From JAEXNA01 sp050486105 (GTDB lineage: Bacteria; Vulcanimicrobiota; Xenobia; Xenobiales; JADMJV01): 12,659 bases of DNA. Within the stretch, counting starts at the first letter, position 1. Each line of letters opens with the position of its first letter. The stretch is taken from assembly GCA_050486105.1 (NCBI GenBank), contig JBJHCR010000191.1:1-12659 (forward strand). Reading direction: 5' to 3'. The position numbers were made by a program, and so were the translations under genes. Shown piece by piece: positions 1 to 6,801 of this stretch. Below the pieces are notes generated by a model that did not search any database, was not told the DNA's origin, and saw nothing but the letters and a program-made list of their open reading frames with translations.

Positions 1-1
1 G

Positions 2-40
2 TCGGGAGACGGTGTCGTCTTGCAGTTTAATCCAACCTGA
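2..40 (+). CDS. Possible C-terminal end of a plus-strand gene (partial)
   Basis: The second forward frame is open from the window edge to a TGA at 38-40 and reads SGDGVVLQFNPT before the stop. A terminator-like hairpin with a T-run begins 15 bases later, which is the arrangement expected at the end of a real gene. It would converge on the minus-strand cyclase gene. Only 12 codons are visible, so no family can be named and the call rests mostly on the terminator. Confidence 0.3.
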   Translation, partial: SGDGVVLQFNPT

Positions 41-54
41 CTGTCGATCGGCCG

Positions 55-77
55 GGTTGCGAGCGCGACCGATTTTT
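55..77 (+). terminator. Rho-independent terminator candidate
   Basis: GGTTGC at 55-60 pairs with GCGACC at 65-70, with one G-T wobble, around a GAGC loop. Two bases later comes TTTTT at 73-77. The flanking ATC and GAT can add partial outer pairing. The T-run is on the plus strand, so it would end a transcript entering from the left edge. Confidence 0.45.
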
Positions 78-176
78 AGGACTGGGGCATCTATGGGCAT
101 CGTCAATCCTCGGGAAGGTCCAGATCGGACCCGAAACTGAAGTCCGCAGTTCCAACTCATGCATTACTCCTTCGCA

Positions 177-1349
177 CTATACGGTCGACATCCCCTGGTC
201 GTCGGCTGAGGTTTTCCATTTCGAAACGACCCGATTCCTCCCGGTCTCTTTGGCGCTGTAGAGCGCTTTGTCGGCCCGCTCCAGAAGGTCTGAGATCGGT
301 TCGCCCTCGTGCCATCGGGAACAACCAACACTTATGGTCACCGGCCTATCTTCAATGGGTTCTTTTTCGATGGCTCGCCGAAGGCGCTCGGCAACTTTTG
401 CGGCGGTTTCATCGTCTAGACCTTTAAGGAGCACACAAAACTCCTCTCCCCCATAGCGAGCTATCAAGTCATGGCTTCGCAAGGCTATTTGAAGTCGTCG
501 AGCAACTTCGACCAACACGAGATCACCCTTGACGTGGCCCAATTCATCGTTGATTTTCTTGAAAAAGTCCACATCGAGCATGATGAGATGGACTATCTGG
601 CCTCGTTGACGGCTCAGTTCGTTGAGTTCTTCTCTCAAGTAATGTCGATTGTAGACCCCTGTAAGCCCATCAATGTTGGCATGCAGGGCGGCTTCAGCAG
701 CCAGAAGTGTCGTTGTTCGAACGTGGGTTGAGATCAACCATGCCAAAAGAATACTGCAGATCAAGAGCAGGACATGCTGTCGGACGGTAAAGAGCGCGAC
801 CGGGTCGAAGCCTTCAGGTCCTTGAGACTGGACGACTTCCATTCCCATAAGGCAAAGAATCACGCACCCGTTCACTCCCATTCCCAGACGGGCGACTTCG
901 CGAAAACGAAGACCGGAGGCAATAACCAAGAGGTACATGGCAAAGACTGAGGGCTGGTTCAGCAGCTGGGTGCTTGAAGCGACCAAGCCTTGAACCTCAG
1001 GGATGGAAACAAAAAGGGTGACCGGTAGGGCCAGGAGGGCTGCGTCGATCCCGATGGAGAAGATAGCGACCTTGGTTACCGGGAAGCTTTTCCCTAGCTG
1101 AGAGGCCCAAATCACGAGCAATGAAAAGGCCAGAGCCATAAGGCTTGCTGCCAGAGCCGAGAAGAGGAAGTTTCTAGGTATAGTACTTCCTGTAAAGAAG
1201 ACATTTTGTACGGTGAAGACTAGGAGCAATACTGCCAAAACGGCCCGGAACTGCGCTACGCGAACCTCCACCGTGCGGGCAGATTGGGCCAACACATCCT
1301 CTATTATAGCAGCATGAGATTGGTGCCTATCTTCTGCAGCCTTCGTCAA
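177..1349 (-). CDS. Six-helix membrane diguanylate cyclase (GGDEF domain)
   Basis: This is predicted to make cyclic di-GMP from two GTP at the inner membrane. Numbered from the TTG at 1349 (390 aa), six hydrophobic helices lie at about 35-53, 61-83, 93-115, 135-150, 156-173 and 191-208. They form an unrecognised membrane sensor rather than a named MASE domain. The GGDEF domain follows at about 222-380. It opens with DGLTGVYNR (227-235), carries LDVDFFKKIND for Mg and GTP binding, and has the active-site GGEEF at 300-304. RSHD at 291-294 sits exactly five residues before GGEEF, so the inhibitory I-site is intact and product feedback is expected. There is no EAL or HD-GYP domain. The TTG start overlaps the phosphatase stop as TTGA, suggesting translational coupling. 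A TTG at 1373 would add eight residues and give a 28-base overlap; neither start has a strong ribosome site. Stop is TAG. The family is certain; the start and signal sensed are not. Confidence 0.93.
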   Translation of the reverse strand: MTKAAEDRHQSHAAIIEDVLAQSARTVEVRVAQFRAVLAVLLLVFTVQNVFFTGSTIPRNFLFSALAASLMALAFSLLVIWASQLGKSFPVTKVAIFSIGIDAALLALPVTLFVSIPEVQGLVASSTQLLNQPSVFAMYLLVIASGLRFREVARLGMGVNGCVILCLMGMEVVQSQGPEGFDPVALFTVRQHVLLLICSILLAWLISTHVRTTTLLAAEAALHANIDGLTGVYNRHYLREELNELSRQRGQIVHLIMLDVDFFKKINDELGHVKGDLVLVEVARRLQIALRSHDLIARYGGEEFCVLLKGLDDETAAKVAERLRRAIEKEPIEDRPVTISVGCSRWHEGEPISDLLERADKALYSAKETGRNRVVSKWKTSADDQGMSTV

Positions 1350-2557
1350 GGCACCCGATCTGCCTTGCTCCAACGTGGACCAATGATGACGGAATCAAAG
1401 ACCTTGCCATCTAGTCCAAACGCCTGACATTCTAGACCGTTCTTCTGGTTCTTGAGGATCCAAAAATGGTTGGTGCTTGAAGTTTTCGCGTGATACCAAC
1501 GGACTTCAGGAATCTTTCTGGTGGGCATTCCCCAGGCGCCATCACCCAAGTAGACGGTTCCGTCGGAATCGATCTTATTATTCTTCAGCGGATGGGTTCT
1601 CTTGAAGACGTGGTCGTGATGTTCTAGAGCTACCGAAACTCGGTACCTATCAAAGAGCGGAACCCAATGTTTCCGACCTTCCACTGCCTGGGGCCCGTTG
1701 AATATTGCCTGAGTAGGGTAGTTTGGCACGTGGTAGGAAACGAGTTGATAAGGGACTTTATCATCGAAGGCTGCCTTAAGGCTCTGCTCGAGAAATGGGA
1801 CTTGAGCCTGGTGGGTGGTCACGTGGTTGCTGTCGAGAATGGTCAATGCAATTTCCGAGCCCAGGCGTCGATGGAAATATGGGTCCCCGCCTTGAGGCAG
1901 AAAGGCGAAGTAGAAAGGGGCGTTGTTTCGACTTTGGCCGAAGAATCCTCGGACTTCATGGTTGCCTATGGCGCTGATGATCCCCACCATGGGACCGTCA
2001 GCAGGGTTCATCAGTTCCTCCCAGTTGTCAAACCAGCGGTCCCAGAACCCCACGTTTTCCAATTTGCCGTCGGCGTAGGCGATGTCGCCGCCGAGCACCG
2101 CCACATCAGGTTTTTGCCGAGCAGCAATGCGAGAGAGGGTGACGGTGGCTTCGTACCAGAACATGTCCCCTCCAGCGGCGATCGTCAAGGGGCGATCGTC
2201 GTCAGGCAGGGTCCGAAAACTTCGCCACTTCGACAGACCAAATCGGTCGTCTCCAGCCCGAAAATGGTAAGACGTGGCAGGCTTGAGATCTTTGAGCGTC
2301 ACCCAGTGGATGCGTCGCCCTAGACCGGTTATCATCACCGTCTTAGCGGTGCGGGTGGAGACCTTCTCACTATTGGGGTCTAATCGGACTTCGACTCTGG
2401 GGTTGGTCGCTCGGTCCGTGGTTTGGAAAACGATCGTTTGGGTGGTGCTGGTGTCGCTCTCTTCCCAAGTAAGGTAGAGATGGCGCGGCTGAGACAGAGC
2501 AGGTGCACCTAGGAGAAGAACCCAAGCTAGGGACAAGAGTAAGGTTAATCTGAGCAT
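1346..2557 (-). CDS. Exported purple-acid-phosphatase-like metallophosphoesterase
   Basis: The 403-aa protein has a signal peptide at about 1-22 (hydrophobic LLLSLAWVLLLGAPA, then ALSQ), so it should act in the periplasm or outside the cell. Residues 24-118 look like the fibronectin-III-type N-terminal domain of purple acid phosphatases, including the LKPATSYHFRAG strand. The catalytic metallophosphoesterase domain at about 124-390 carries all the usual metal-ligand blocks: GGDM (D131), GGDIAYADG (D158, Y161), GNHE (N199, H200), SYH (H276) and EHHDH (312-316). The Tyr in the second block is the purple-enzyme charge-transfer ligand, favouring an Fe-containing dinuclear centre. The likely reaction is phosphomonoester or diester hydrolysis; the substrate is unknown. 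The AAGAGAG-like ribosome site ends about five bases before ATG. It is first in a two-gene unit with the diguanylate cyclase. I did not find a convincing promoter in 2558-2690. Confidence 0.88.
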   Translation of the reverse strand: MLRLTLLLSLAWVLLLGAPALSQPRHLYLTWEESDTSTTQTIVFQTTDRATNPRVEVRLDPNSEKVSTRTAKTVMITGLGRRIHWVTLKDLKPATSYHFRAGDDRFGLSKWRSFRTLPDDDRPLTIAAGGDMFWYEATVTLSRIAARQKPDVAVLGGDIAYADGKLENVGFWDRWFDNWEELMNPADGPMVGIISAIGNHEVRGFFGQSRNNAPFYFAFLPQGGDPYFHRRLGSEIALTILDSNHVTTHQAQVPFLEQSLKAAFDDKVPYQLVSYHVPNYPTQAIFNGPQAVEGRKHWVPLFDRYRVSVALEHHDHVFKRTHPLKNNKIDSDGTVYLGDGAWGMPTRKIPEVRWYHAKTSSTNHFWILKNQKNGLECQAFGLDGKVFDSVIIGPRWSKADRVP

Positions 2558-2696
2558 GGTCGCTCTCTTTGCAGTCCGAGAATTCGAACTCCTTTTTGTC
2601 TCGGCAGCTCTTTTGGACGGAATTGACGTACAGAAGAATGCAAGCCTGGGTGGGTTCTCTTTGGGTCTTGCGCGTCAAGGGTTTGTTGCATAGAGA

Positions 2697-2718
2697 AGCG
2701 GCCCTCTCGGGGGCCGCT
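2697..2718 (-). terminator. GC-rich hairpin, probable terminator of the orphan gene ending at 2818
   Basis: AGCGGCCC at 2697-2704 is a perfect eight-base inverted match to GGGCCGCT at 2711-2718, with a six-base loop. Read on the minus strand the stem is followed by TCTCTA, a weak pyrimidine tract. It lies about 100 bases downstream of the 2818-3789 stop and upstream of the phosphatase gene, so it would separate the two minus-strand transcripts. The rest of 2558-2817 holds no gene I can support. Confidence 0.5.
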
Positions 2719-2817
2719 CTAGTCGATACTGTATGGTTGTTTCTGTCAGGTCGTGCCAGTCGAGTTGCCAGGTCGTTCAGTGCAGTTGGGTTCTAAAGAC
2801 CAGCGAACGGATTGTCT

Positions 2818-3789
2818 CTAGAACGGTACAGTGTCGTAGTTTCTCAGGTCGTTGGCGAAACCGCCAGCAGTGACGTAGTTGATGATATGATGGTAACGGT
2901 CAAGATTGTCTATGGTACCACTGTTGATGACGTCGTTGAGACTGAGTTGCCCGCTGTCGATGGCCGCAGCGATAGCGCCGATGGTTTGAACGTCGGTTTG
3001 GCCAACTCCTGGCTTGTTGGCGAAGTCTCCAAGTCCCCGAGAAAGTAGGAGGTTTTTCATTCCTGGATTGTCATAGAATCCCGGGCCGCCGTGAAGATCG
3101 CCTTTAAAAACTGAAGCCACTTGCATAAACAGTTGGGCGTCGGGGCTCATGCGGTCGAAAGCTTGCATTCCATTGTTGAGTCCCTGGGGAGTTAGCGGAT
3201 CATTGCCGCTCGCGTAGGCCGCAAACTGATAGGCGTAGTTTCGAGCGACGGAAGCTTGCCACTGGGTGCTGTCTTGAACGCCTCCGAATCGTGTTCCAGG
3301 AATGGCATCGCGCTGGGCGATTCCGGTGCCGCCCTGGAGCGCTCCTCCGGCCACTTGAGCTTGGAGGTAGGAGGCAAAATCTCTAGGATCGCTAGGTTTC
3401 GGCAAAGCGGGACCGATACCACCATTGCCGCCATATCCACCGCCGCCCACGCCGGGATTGGGGTTGTTCAGATGCGGGAAATGCATGCTGGCATAGTCGA
3501 TAATCTGACCACCACCATAAGGATTTCCATAAGGATTTCCGCCACCCCCATACGGATTACCCCCATAATTACCCTGATGCATGGGGCTGGCCCCACCGAA
3601 GGCACTCCAGCCCATAGAGAGCTGGGTGATGGCGCCCAGCAAATTGACCATCATGCTCATAAACTGGTTTGGGTTTCCCGCTTGAACGAACGGGTTTGGC
3701 ATGCCCGTCGGGGCGGGTTGAGCAGGGAACGACGGAAAGCCGAAGTTCGCGCCTGCTTGGGGAAAAAATCCTATGTTAGACAGCTGCAT
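2818..3789 (-). CDS. Orphan protein: Gly/Asn/Pro-rich N-terminus and helical C-terminal domain
   Basis: I do not recognise this 323-aa protein. Residues 1-40 are rich in Pro, Phe, Asn and Gln with no cleavable signal peptide. Residues 42-62 (FMSMMVNLLGAITQLSMGW) form one modestly hydrophobic amphipathic helix. Residues 70-127 are low complexity, with repeated GGNPYGGG/NPYGNPYGGG units and GVGGGGYGGNGG. Residues 131-323 look folded and mostly helical: SDPRDFASYLQAQVAGGAL, SPDAQLFMQVASVF, QTIGAIAAAIDSGQLSLNDVI and DRYHHIINYVTAGG. An extracellular or surface role would fit the flexible Gly/Asn tract but is inference. The ATG at 3789 has an AGGGGG ribosome site about four bases upstream, and a clear promoter lies at 3848-3876. 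Stop is TAG. It is divergent from the glycine-zipper gene at 4015. The gene call is secure; the function is unknown. Confidence 0.8.
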   Translation of the reverse strand: MQLSNIGFFPQAGANFGFPSFPAQPAPTGMPNPFVQAGNPNQFMSMMVNLLGAITQLSMGWSAFGGASPMHQGNYGGNPYGGGGNPYGNPYGGGQIIDYASMHFPHLNNPNPGVGGGGYGGNGGIGPALPKPSDPRDFASYLQAQVAGGALQGGTGIAQRDAIPGTRFGGVQDSTQWQASVARNYAYQFAAYASGNDPLTPQGLNNGMQAFDRMSPDAQLFMQVASVFKGDLHGGPGFYDNPGMKNLLLSRGLGDFANKPGVGQTDVQTIGAIAAAIDSGQLSLNDVINSGTIDNLDRYHHIINYVTAGGFANDLRNYDTVPF

Positions 3790-3847
3790 GTGTCCCCCTG
3801 ACTAAGATTTGGGTGTGCGAATTCTTGTATGTCTGCTTCACTCAGTA

Positions 3848-3876
3848 ATCCTACGAAATTCCACTAAGCATTTCAA
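3848..3876 (-). promoter_or_regulatory. Sigma70-type promoter for the 2818-3789 gene
   Basis: On the minus strand, TTGAAA (3871-3876) is separated by exactly 17 bases from TAGGAT (3848-3853). The matches to consensus are five of six and four of six. Transcription would start near 3841, giving a leader of about 50 bases that includes the ribosome site. Confidence 0.55.
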
Positions 3877-3904
3877 CCGTTTTACATGCTGTTAACATTT
3901 CTCC

Positions 3905-3913
3905 TGGTATAGT
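3905..3913 (+). promoter_or_regulatory. Extended -10 promoter candidate for the 4015 gene
   Basis: TGGTATAGT fits the extended -10 pattern TGnTATAAT, with five of six hexamer bases. There is no well-spaced -35: TTTACA at 3881-3886 is 21 bases away, which is too far. Start would be near 3920, leaving a leader of about 95 bases. It is back to back with the minus-strand promoter at 3848-3876, so the 3790-4014 gap is a divergent regulatory region. Confidence 0.4.
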
Positions 3914-4014
3914 TCGTCCGACTGCTAGTCAACTCTTCATTTAACGTTCCTTTGAGGCATGGACCCTATGCTGGAGGAACTTCGCAATCGTGCTCATTAC
4001 TTGGAGATAGAAAA

Positions 4015-4569
4015 ATGCAGATTCTCGCACATAATCAGGGAAACAGTTCTCACATCCGACCTAACACCGCACAGGCTATCCAGACAGCCGATCCGGCCTC
4101 AGGCCCCTCAGAGCCCCAGGATGAGTATCGACCGAGTTTCGTCCCTAGAGAGCGCCGCAGCTACTTTGATGCTGTCAAGACCGGCCTCATTGGGGCGGCC
4201 TTGGTGGGAGTCCCGGCCTCCATTGGAGCAGCCAAGAGCGACCTTCTGGGCTCGGGAGCAGCCACGGTAACAAATCTCTTGGCGGGACCCACAGTGGGCG
4301 CCATAGCTGGAGGGGTAGGTGGTTGGCATCTCACCCCTGGTAAAGATCAAAGCGGAATCTTTTTGACCATCCTGACTGTCCCGATAGGAGCTGCAGTCGG
4401 CTCAGTGGCCTACCCACTTCTTTCAACCATTGGCTCTATGGGCGGTTGGACTGGTGCCGCCGTTGGGGCTGCTGTCGCTGGAATCGGTTTGGGAGCTGCC
4501 GAAGCAGCCTTCGTTCATAAGTACAATCAGGGTGTTGAAGAGCACAACCGTCAGGGCACCCAGTCCTAA
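4015..4569 (+). CDS. Glycine-zipper integral membrane protein, orphan
   Basis: This 184-aa protein is unrecognised beyond its glycine zippers. Residues 1-50 are polar and rich in Gln, Asn, Pro and Ser, with no signal peptide. A basic patch (RERR) then precedes four hydrophobic segments at about 54-73, 83-104, 114-136 and 143-168. They are packed with Gly-xxx-Gly/Ala spacings such as GPTVGAIAGGVGG and GAAVGAAVAGIGLGAAEAA, typical of tightly packed or oligomerising helices. The last 15 residues are polar. I chose the ATG at 4015 because GGAG at 4003-4006 is eight bases upstream; a TTG at 3952 would add 21 residues but has no good ribosome site. Stop is TAA. It could be a pore-forming, channel-like or structural envelope protein; the sequence does not decide. 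Confidence 0.75.
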   Translation: MQILAHNQGNSSHIRPNTAQAIQTADPASGPSEPQDEYRPSFVPRERRSYFDAVKTGLIGAALVGVPASIGAAKSDLLGSGAATVTNLLAGPTVGAIAGGVGGWHLTPGKDQSGIFLTILTVPIGAAVGSVAYPLLSTIGSMGGWTGAAVGAAVAGIGLGAAEAAFVHKYNQGVEEHNRQGTQS

Positions 4570-4574
4570 AGACT

Positions 4575-4666
4575 CTGTCGGCTTACCGAGCTGGTCTCAG
4601 CAAGCCAACAGGGTGATATTCTTAGTTTCACCAGGCCTTGAAAATGTGCCGTGTGCCGTGAAGGCC
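4575..4666. other. Run of three hairpins between convergent genes
   Basis: First hairpin: CTGT-C-GGCTT (4575-4584) against AAGCC-A-ACAG (4602-4611), with an inner GAG/CTC pair. Second: GGTGA (4612-4616) against TCACC (4628-4632). Third: GGCCTT (4634-4639) against AAGGCC (4661-4666), enclosing GTGCCGT twice in tandem. They fill the gap between the converging genes ending at 4569 and 4699. A bidirectional termination zone is the simplest reading, but no strong T-run follows any stem. A small structured RNA is the alternative. No coding sequence here is convincing. Confidence 0.35.
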
Positions 4667-4698
4667 ACAGTTGGAAACCGCTCTTTGGATTCCGAGCT

Positions 4699-5151
4699 TC
4701 AGCGAGTGCTGCGACTGCGGGTCCGTCGACGCTCTCCCCGGGTCGGGGAAGAGTCATAGTTGAACGGGTTAGAGGTGACGTTAGGCTGTTCTTGGCCTCG
4801 GCGGCGAGATTCCAGCCCCGGTATGCTGCCTTGGTCATAGTTCTGGTCTCCGAACCGTTGAGTTCCGAGTCCAAAGCCGTAGCCACCGCGACCGTTTCCG
4901 TACCAATAATCCATCCCTTGACAGGCGCCTTGAGGCATGGAAACGGTGCGGTTAGGTACGGAGGGGCGAGACAGAGGAGTTCCGTAAGAAGTTGGCCCTG
5001 TGGGGAAGCTGGTCGCGCCAGTGGGGAAGCTGGTCGCGCCAGTTGGGAAGCTGGTCGCGCCAGTTGGGAAGCTGGTCTGTTGGGCCTGAGGTGAGGCGGT
5101 CAGAGCAAGCCCCAGAACCAAAATTCCGAAAGCGGTTTTTATCTTCATCAT
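4699..5151 (-). CDS. Small exported protein with SFPTGAT tandem repeats
   Basis: This 150-aa protein starts MMKIKTAFGILVLGLALTAS, a clear signal peptide, with likely cleavage after Ala23. The mature protein opens with four seven-residue repeats: SFPTGAT three times, then SFPTGPT (27-54). It continues with a Gly/Tyr/Asn-rich segment (DYWYGNGRGGYGFGLG, 81-96) and ends in a strongly basic tail (RGERRRTRSRSTR). It looks disordered with no catalytic motif. Ser/Thr/Pro repeats plus a basic tail suggest binding to an anionic surface such as wall, lipopolysaccharide or nucleic acid, but this is inference. I chose the first ATG of the MM pair because GGAGG lies nine bases upstream; an upstream frame to 5211 lacks such support. 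Convergent with the glycine-zipper gene, divergent from the CBS gene. Confidence 0.68.
   Translation of the reverse strand: MMKIKTAFGILVLGLALTASPQAQQTSFPTGATSFPTGATSFPTGATSFPTGPTSYGTPLSRPSVPNRTVSMPQGACQGMDYWYGNGRGGYGFGLGTQRFGDQNYDQGSIPGLESRRRGQEQPNVTSNPFNYDSSPTRGERRRTRSRSTR
5001..5077. repeat. 21-bp tandem repeat, about 3.7 copies, coding for SFPTGAT
   Basis: Units lie at 5001-5021, 5022-5042 and 5043-5063, with a partial fourth at 5064-5077. Copies 1 and 2 are identical and begin TGGGGAAGCTGG; copies 3 and 4 begin TTGGGAAGCTGG. The unit length is a multiple of three, so copy-number change keeps the reading frame. Near-identity at the DNA level points to recent slippage or unequal recombination rather than ancient protein repeats. 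Confidence 0.9.
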
Positions 5152-5167
5152 CGTTGTGTTCCTCCGT

Positions 5168-5190
5168 CCGGTGAGGCGTAGCCAGACCGG
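5168..5190. other. Imperfect inverted repeat in the 5' leader of the repeat-protein gene
   Basis: CCGGT (5168-5172) and ACCGG (5186-5190) flank an inner GGC-GTA-GCC (5175-5183), with two symmetric mismatches between the arms. On the minus strand it lies just before the GGAGG ribosome site of the 4699-5151 gene. A TATACT -10-like hexamer at 5250-5255 would place it within a transcribed leader. It could be an operator or a leader hairpin. Confidence 0.3.
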
Positions 5191-5372
5191 TAAGCAAAAA
5201 TATTCGCGCACTGTGGCTCATTGTGCATTTTTCAAAGATTCTAATCCTCAGTATAGGACAAAAGTTCCTTCAGAGCCAGTCCCACTTGAGAGCTCCATCA
5301 GGAAAGACTGAATACGACGACTTTGATGACCCTTGAGAACTGACCTGGATCAGAAGTTACCGGTCGAAGAAT

Positions 5373-5381
5373 TGCTATCCT
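5373..5381 (+). promoter_or_regulatory. Extended -10 candidate directly before the CBS gene
   Basis: TGCTATCCT matches TGnTATAAT at the TG and at four of six hexamer bases. It ends six bases before the ATG, so the predicted start of transcription falls on or next to the start codon, which suggests a leaderless message. No clear -35 is present. The GGTGG next to the ATG is too close to be a normal ribosome site. The same geometry is seen at 9337-9345. Confidence 0.3.
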
Positions 5382-5387
5382 GGTGGT

Positions 5388-5774
5388 ATGAAATGGCACG
5401 TCTATGAAGTCATGACTCAGGGAGTCTACTGCACCACACCGGACACGACCTTGGAGGTCTTGGTTAAGGAACTCAAAGAGAAGGCGATCTCCGCAGCACC
5501 GGTTGTCAATGACAAGGGATCGCTCACGGGGTTTGTGTCTCTCAAGGATCTGGCCTTGGCGCGGCCTGAACAGCATGTTCGGGAATTTGTTCGCTCGCCG
5601 GTCTACACTATCGATCAGGCGGCGACTATGCCGATGGTCATCAATGCCTTCAGGAAGCACAAAGTTCATCACCTGGTCGTAGTTCATCAGGATCAAGTTC
5701 TGGGGATCGTGTCTTTGGTCGACATGTTGGGCCCGATGCTGGAAAACTACGGAAACCCGAATTTCATGTCGTAA
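5388..5774 (+). CDS. Stand-alone two-CBS-domain protein
   Basis: This 128-aa protein is little more than a pair of CBS motifs, the module that usually binds AMP, ATP or S-adenosylmethionine and controls a partner protein. CBS1 spans about 7-57: VMTQGVYCTTPDTTLEVLV, then ISAAPVVNDKGSLTGFVSLKDL. CBS2 spans about 66-118: FVRSPVYTIDQAATMPMVI, then HKVHHLVVVHQDQVLGIVSLVDML. There is no membrane segment, signal peptide or effector domain, so it should act in the cytoplasm as a sensor for another protein. The DUF1152 gene follows on the same strand after 85 bases, and co-transcription is plausible. Stop is TAA. The domain call is firm; ligand and target are unknown. Confidence 0.88.
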   Translation: MKWHVYEVMTQGVYCTTPDTTLEVLVKELKEKAISAAPVVNDKGSLTGFVSLKDLALARPEQHVREFVRSPVYTIDQAATMPMVINAFRKHKVHHLVVVHQDQVLGIVSLVDMLGPMLENYGNPNFMS

Positions 5775-5859
5775 CAGCGTTCTCTCGTTCGCGCTAGGGG
5801 AAACCCCGAACCTGGTCTTGAACAGAAAAGGCCACAGAAGGCATTCTTGAGAGGTTCGG

Positions 5860-6801
5860 GTGTTGCTTCCTATTTGGAAAGAGTTGGAGTCTAGCCAGAA
5901 AATTTTCGTGGTCGGAGCCGGAGGAGGCTTCGATATTTTTTCTGGCCTACCACTCTTTCATAACTTGCGTGGTCTCGGCAAAGAGGTCTTCTTGGGAAGC
6001 CTTTCTTTCTCAGACTTATTGGGTCCCGACGGTCAGAAGATGAAGTTCGATTTTCTCGAAGTAGGGCCTATGACTCCGGGAAATGACTGCTACTTCCCTG
6101 AGCGCTACCTTTCTCAATGGTATGCCGAGCAAGGTTTGGAAGTTCCTCTCTATTGCTTCTACGGTTCGGGAGTTCGGACCGTGCTCAACGTGTACCAAAA
6201 GCTGCAGCAGAAGTTGGATTTCGACACCATCATCTTGGTCGACGGGGGAACGGACAGCCTGATGCGAGGAGACGAACCAAGCTTGGGGTCCCCGGCCGAG
6301 GACATTGCCAGCATAGCGGCTGCAGACATGCTTGAAGTTCCTCATAAGTATCTCATCAATCTTGGCTTCGGCGTGGACACCTTCCACGGGGTTTGTCACG
6401 CCTACGTGTTGGAGGCGATCGCCGACCTCACGAAGACGGGCGATTTTCTCGGGGCTTTTTCCCTTCTGCCCAGCATGCCCGAGTTTCGAGAGCTTGCTCA
6501 GGCCTTGGAGTATGTTCATTCGAAGATGTCGGGTCAAGAGAGCATCGTGGCTTCCTGCATCGTGGCTGCGGGGCTTGGAGAATTTGGCGATCATCATCCC
6601 ACCGCTCGCACCGCAGGACACGAACTCTTCATCAATCCTTTGATGTCCATGTACTGGTGCTTTCGGCTCGAAGGAGTGGCTCGACGTTGTCTCTACTTGG
6701 ATTGGGTGCAAGACACTCATAGTCGTTGGGACGTGCATCGGGTTCTGTCGAATTATCTCCACACCGTAGAGCCTCGACCTTGGAAATCCATTCCTCATTG
6801 A
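5860..6801 (+). CDS. DUF1152-family protein
   Basis: This 313-aa cytoplasmic protein matches the DUF1152 family, found in bacteria and archaea and without an assigned reaction that I know of. Signature segments are the N-terminal glycine-rich loop FVVGAGGGFDIFSG (16-29), which looks like a nucleotide-binding turn, VDGGTDSLMRGDEP (127-140), the LGFGVDTFHGVCHAYV stretch (168-183), GEFGDHHPTAR (240-250) and INPLMSMYWCF (258-268). Conserved Asp, His and Glu residues suggest an enzyme, but I do not assign a substrate. The start is the GTG at 5860, with GAGAGG ending five bases upstream. It follows the CBS gene; a short GGGG-AAA-CCCC hairpin lies between them. The TGA stop is followed in frame by 36 open codons, discussed separately. 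Confidence 0.85.
   Translation: MLLPIWKELESSQKIFVVGAGGGFDIFSGLPLFHNLRGLGKEVFLGSLSFSDLLGPDGQKMKFDFLEVGPMTPGNDCYFPERYLSQWYAEQGLEVPLYCFYGSGVRTVLNVYQKLQQKLDFDTIILVDGGTDSLMRGDEPSLGSPAEDIASIAAADMLEVPHKYLINLGFGVDTFHGVCHAYVLEAIADLTKTGDFLGAFSLLPSMPEFRELAQALEYVHSKMSGQESIVASCIVAAGLGEFGDHHPTARTAGHELFINPLMSMYWCFRLEGVARRCLYLDWVQDTHSRWDVHRVLSNYLHTVEPRPWKSIPH

Noticed and set aside
1667..2323. Long plus-strand open frame (218 aa) opposite the phosphatase gene
   Set aside because: It is antisense to a gene with all catalytic motifs, has no ribosome site and encodes no recognisable protein; it is a shadow frame.
3256..3801. Plus-strand open frame (181 aa) opposite the Gly/Asn-rich orphan
   Set aside because: The minus strand has a promoter, ribosome site and coherent protein; the plus frame has Ile/Thr runs that only mirror the Gly/Tyr repeats.
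3952..4014. TTG start at 3952 giving a 205-aa glycine-zipper protein
   Set aside because: There is no ribosome site before the TTG, whereas the ATG at 4015 has GGAG eight bases upstream and begins with the MQ-(L/I/V) pattern seen in neighbouring orphans.
5001..5077. CRISPR-like array
   Set aside because: The 21-bp units are directly adjacent with no spacers and encode an in-frame peptide repeat.
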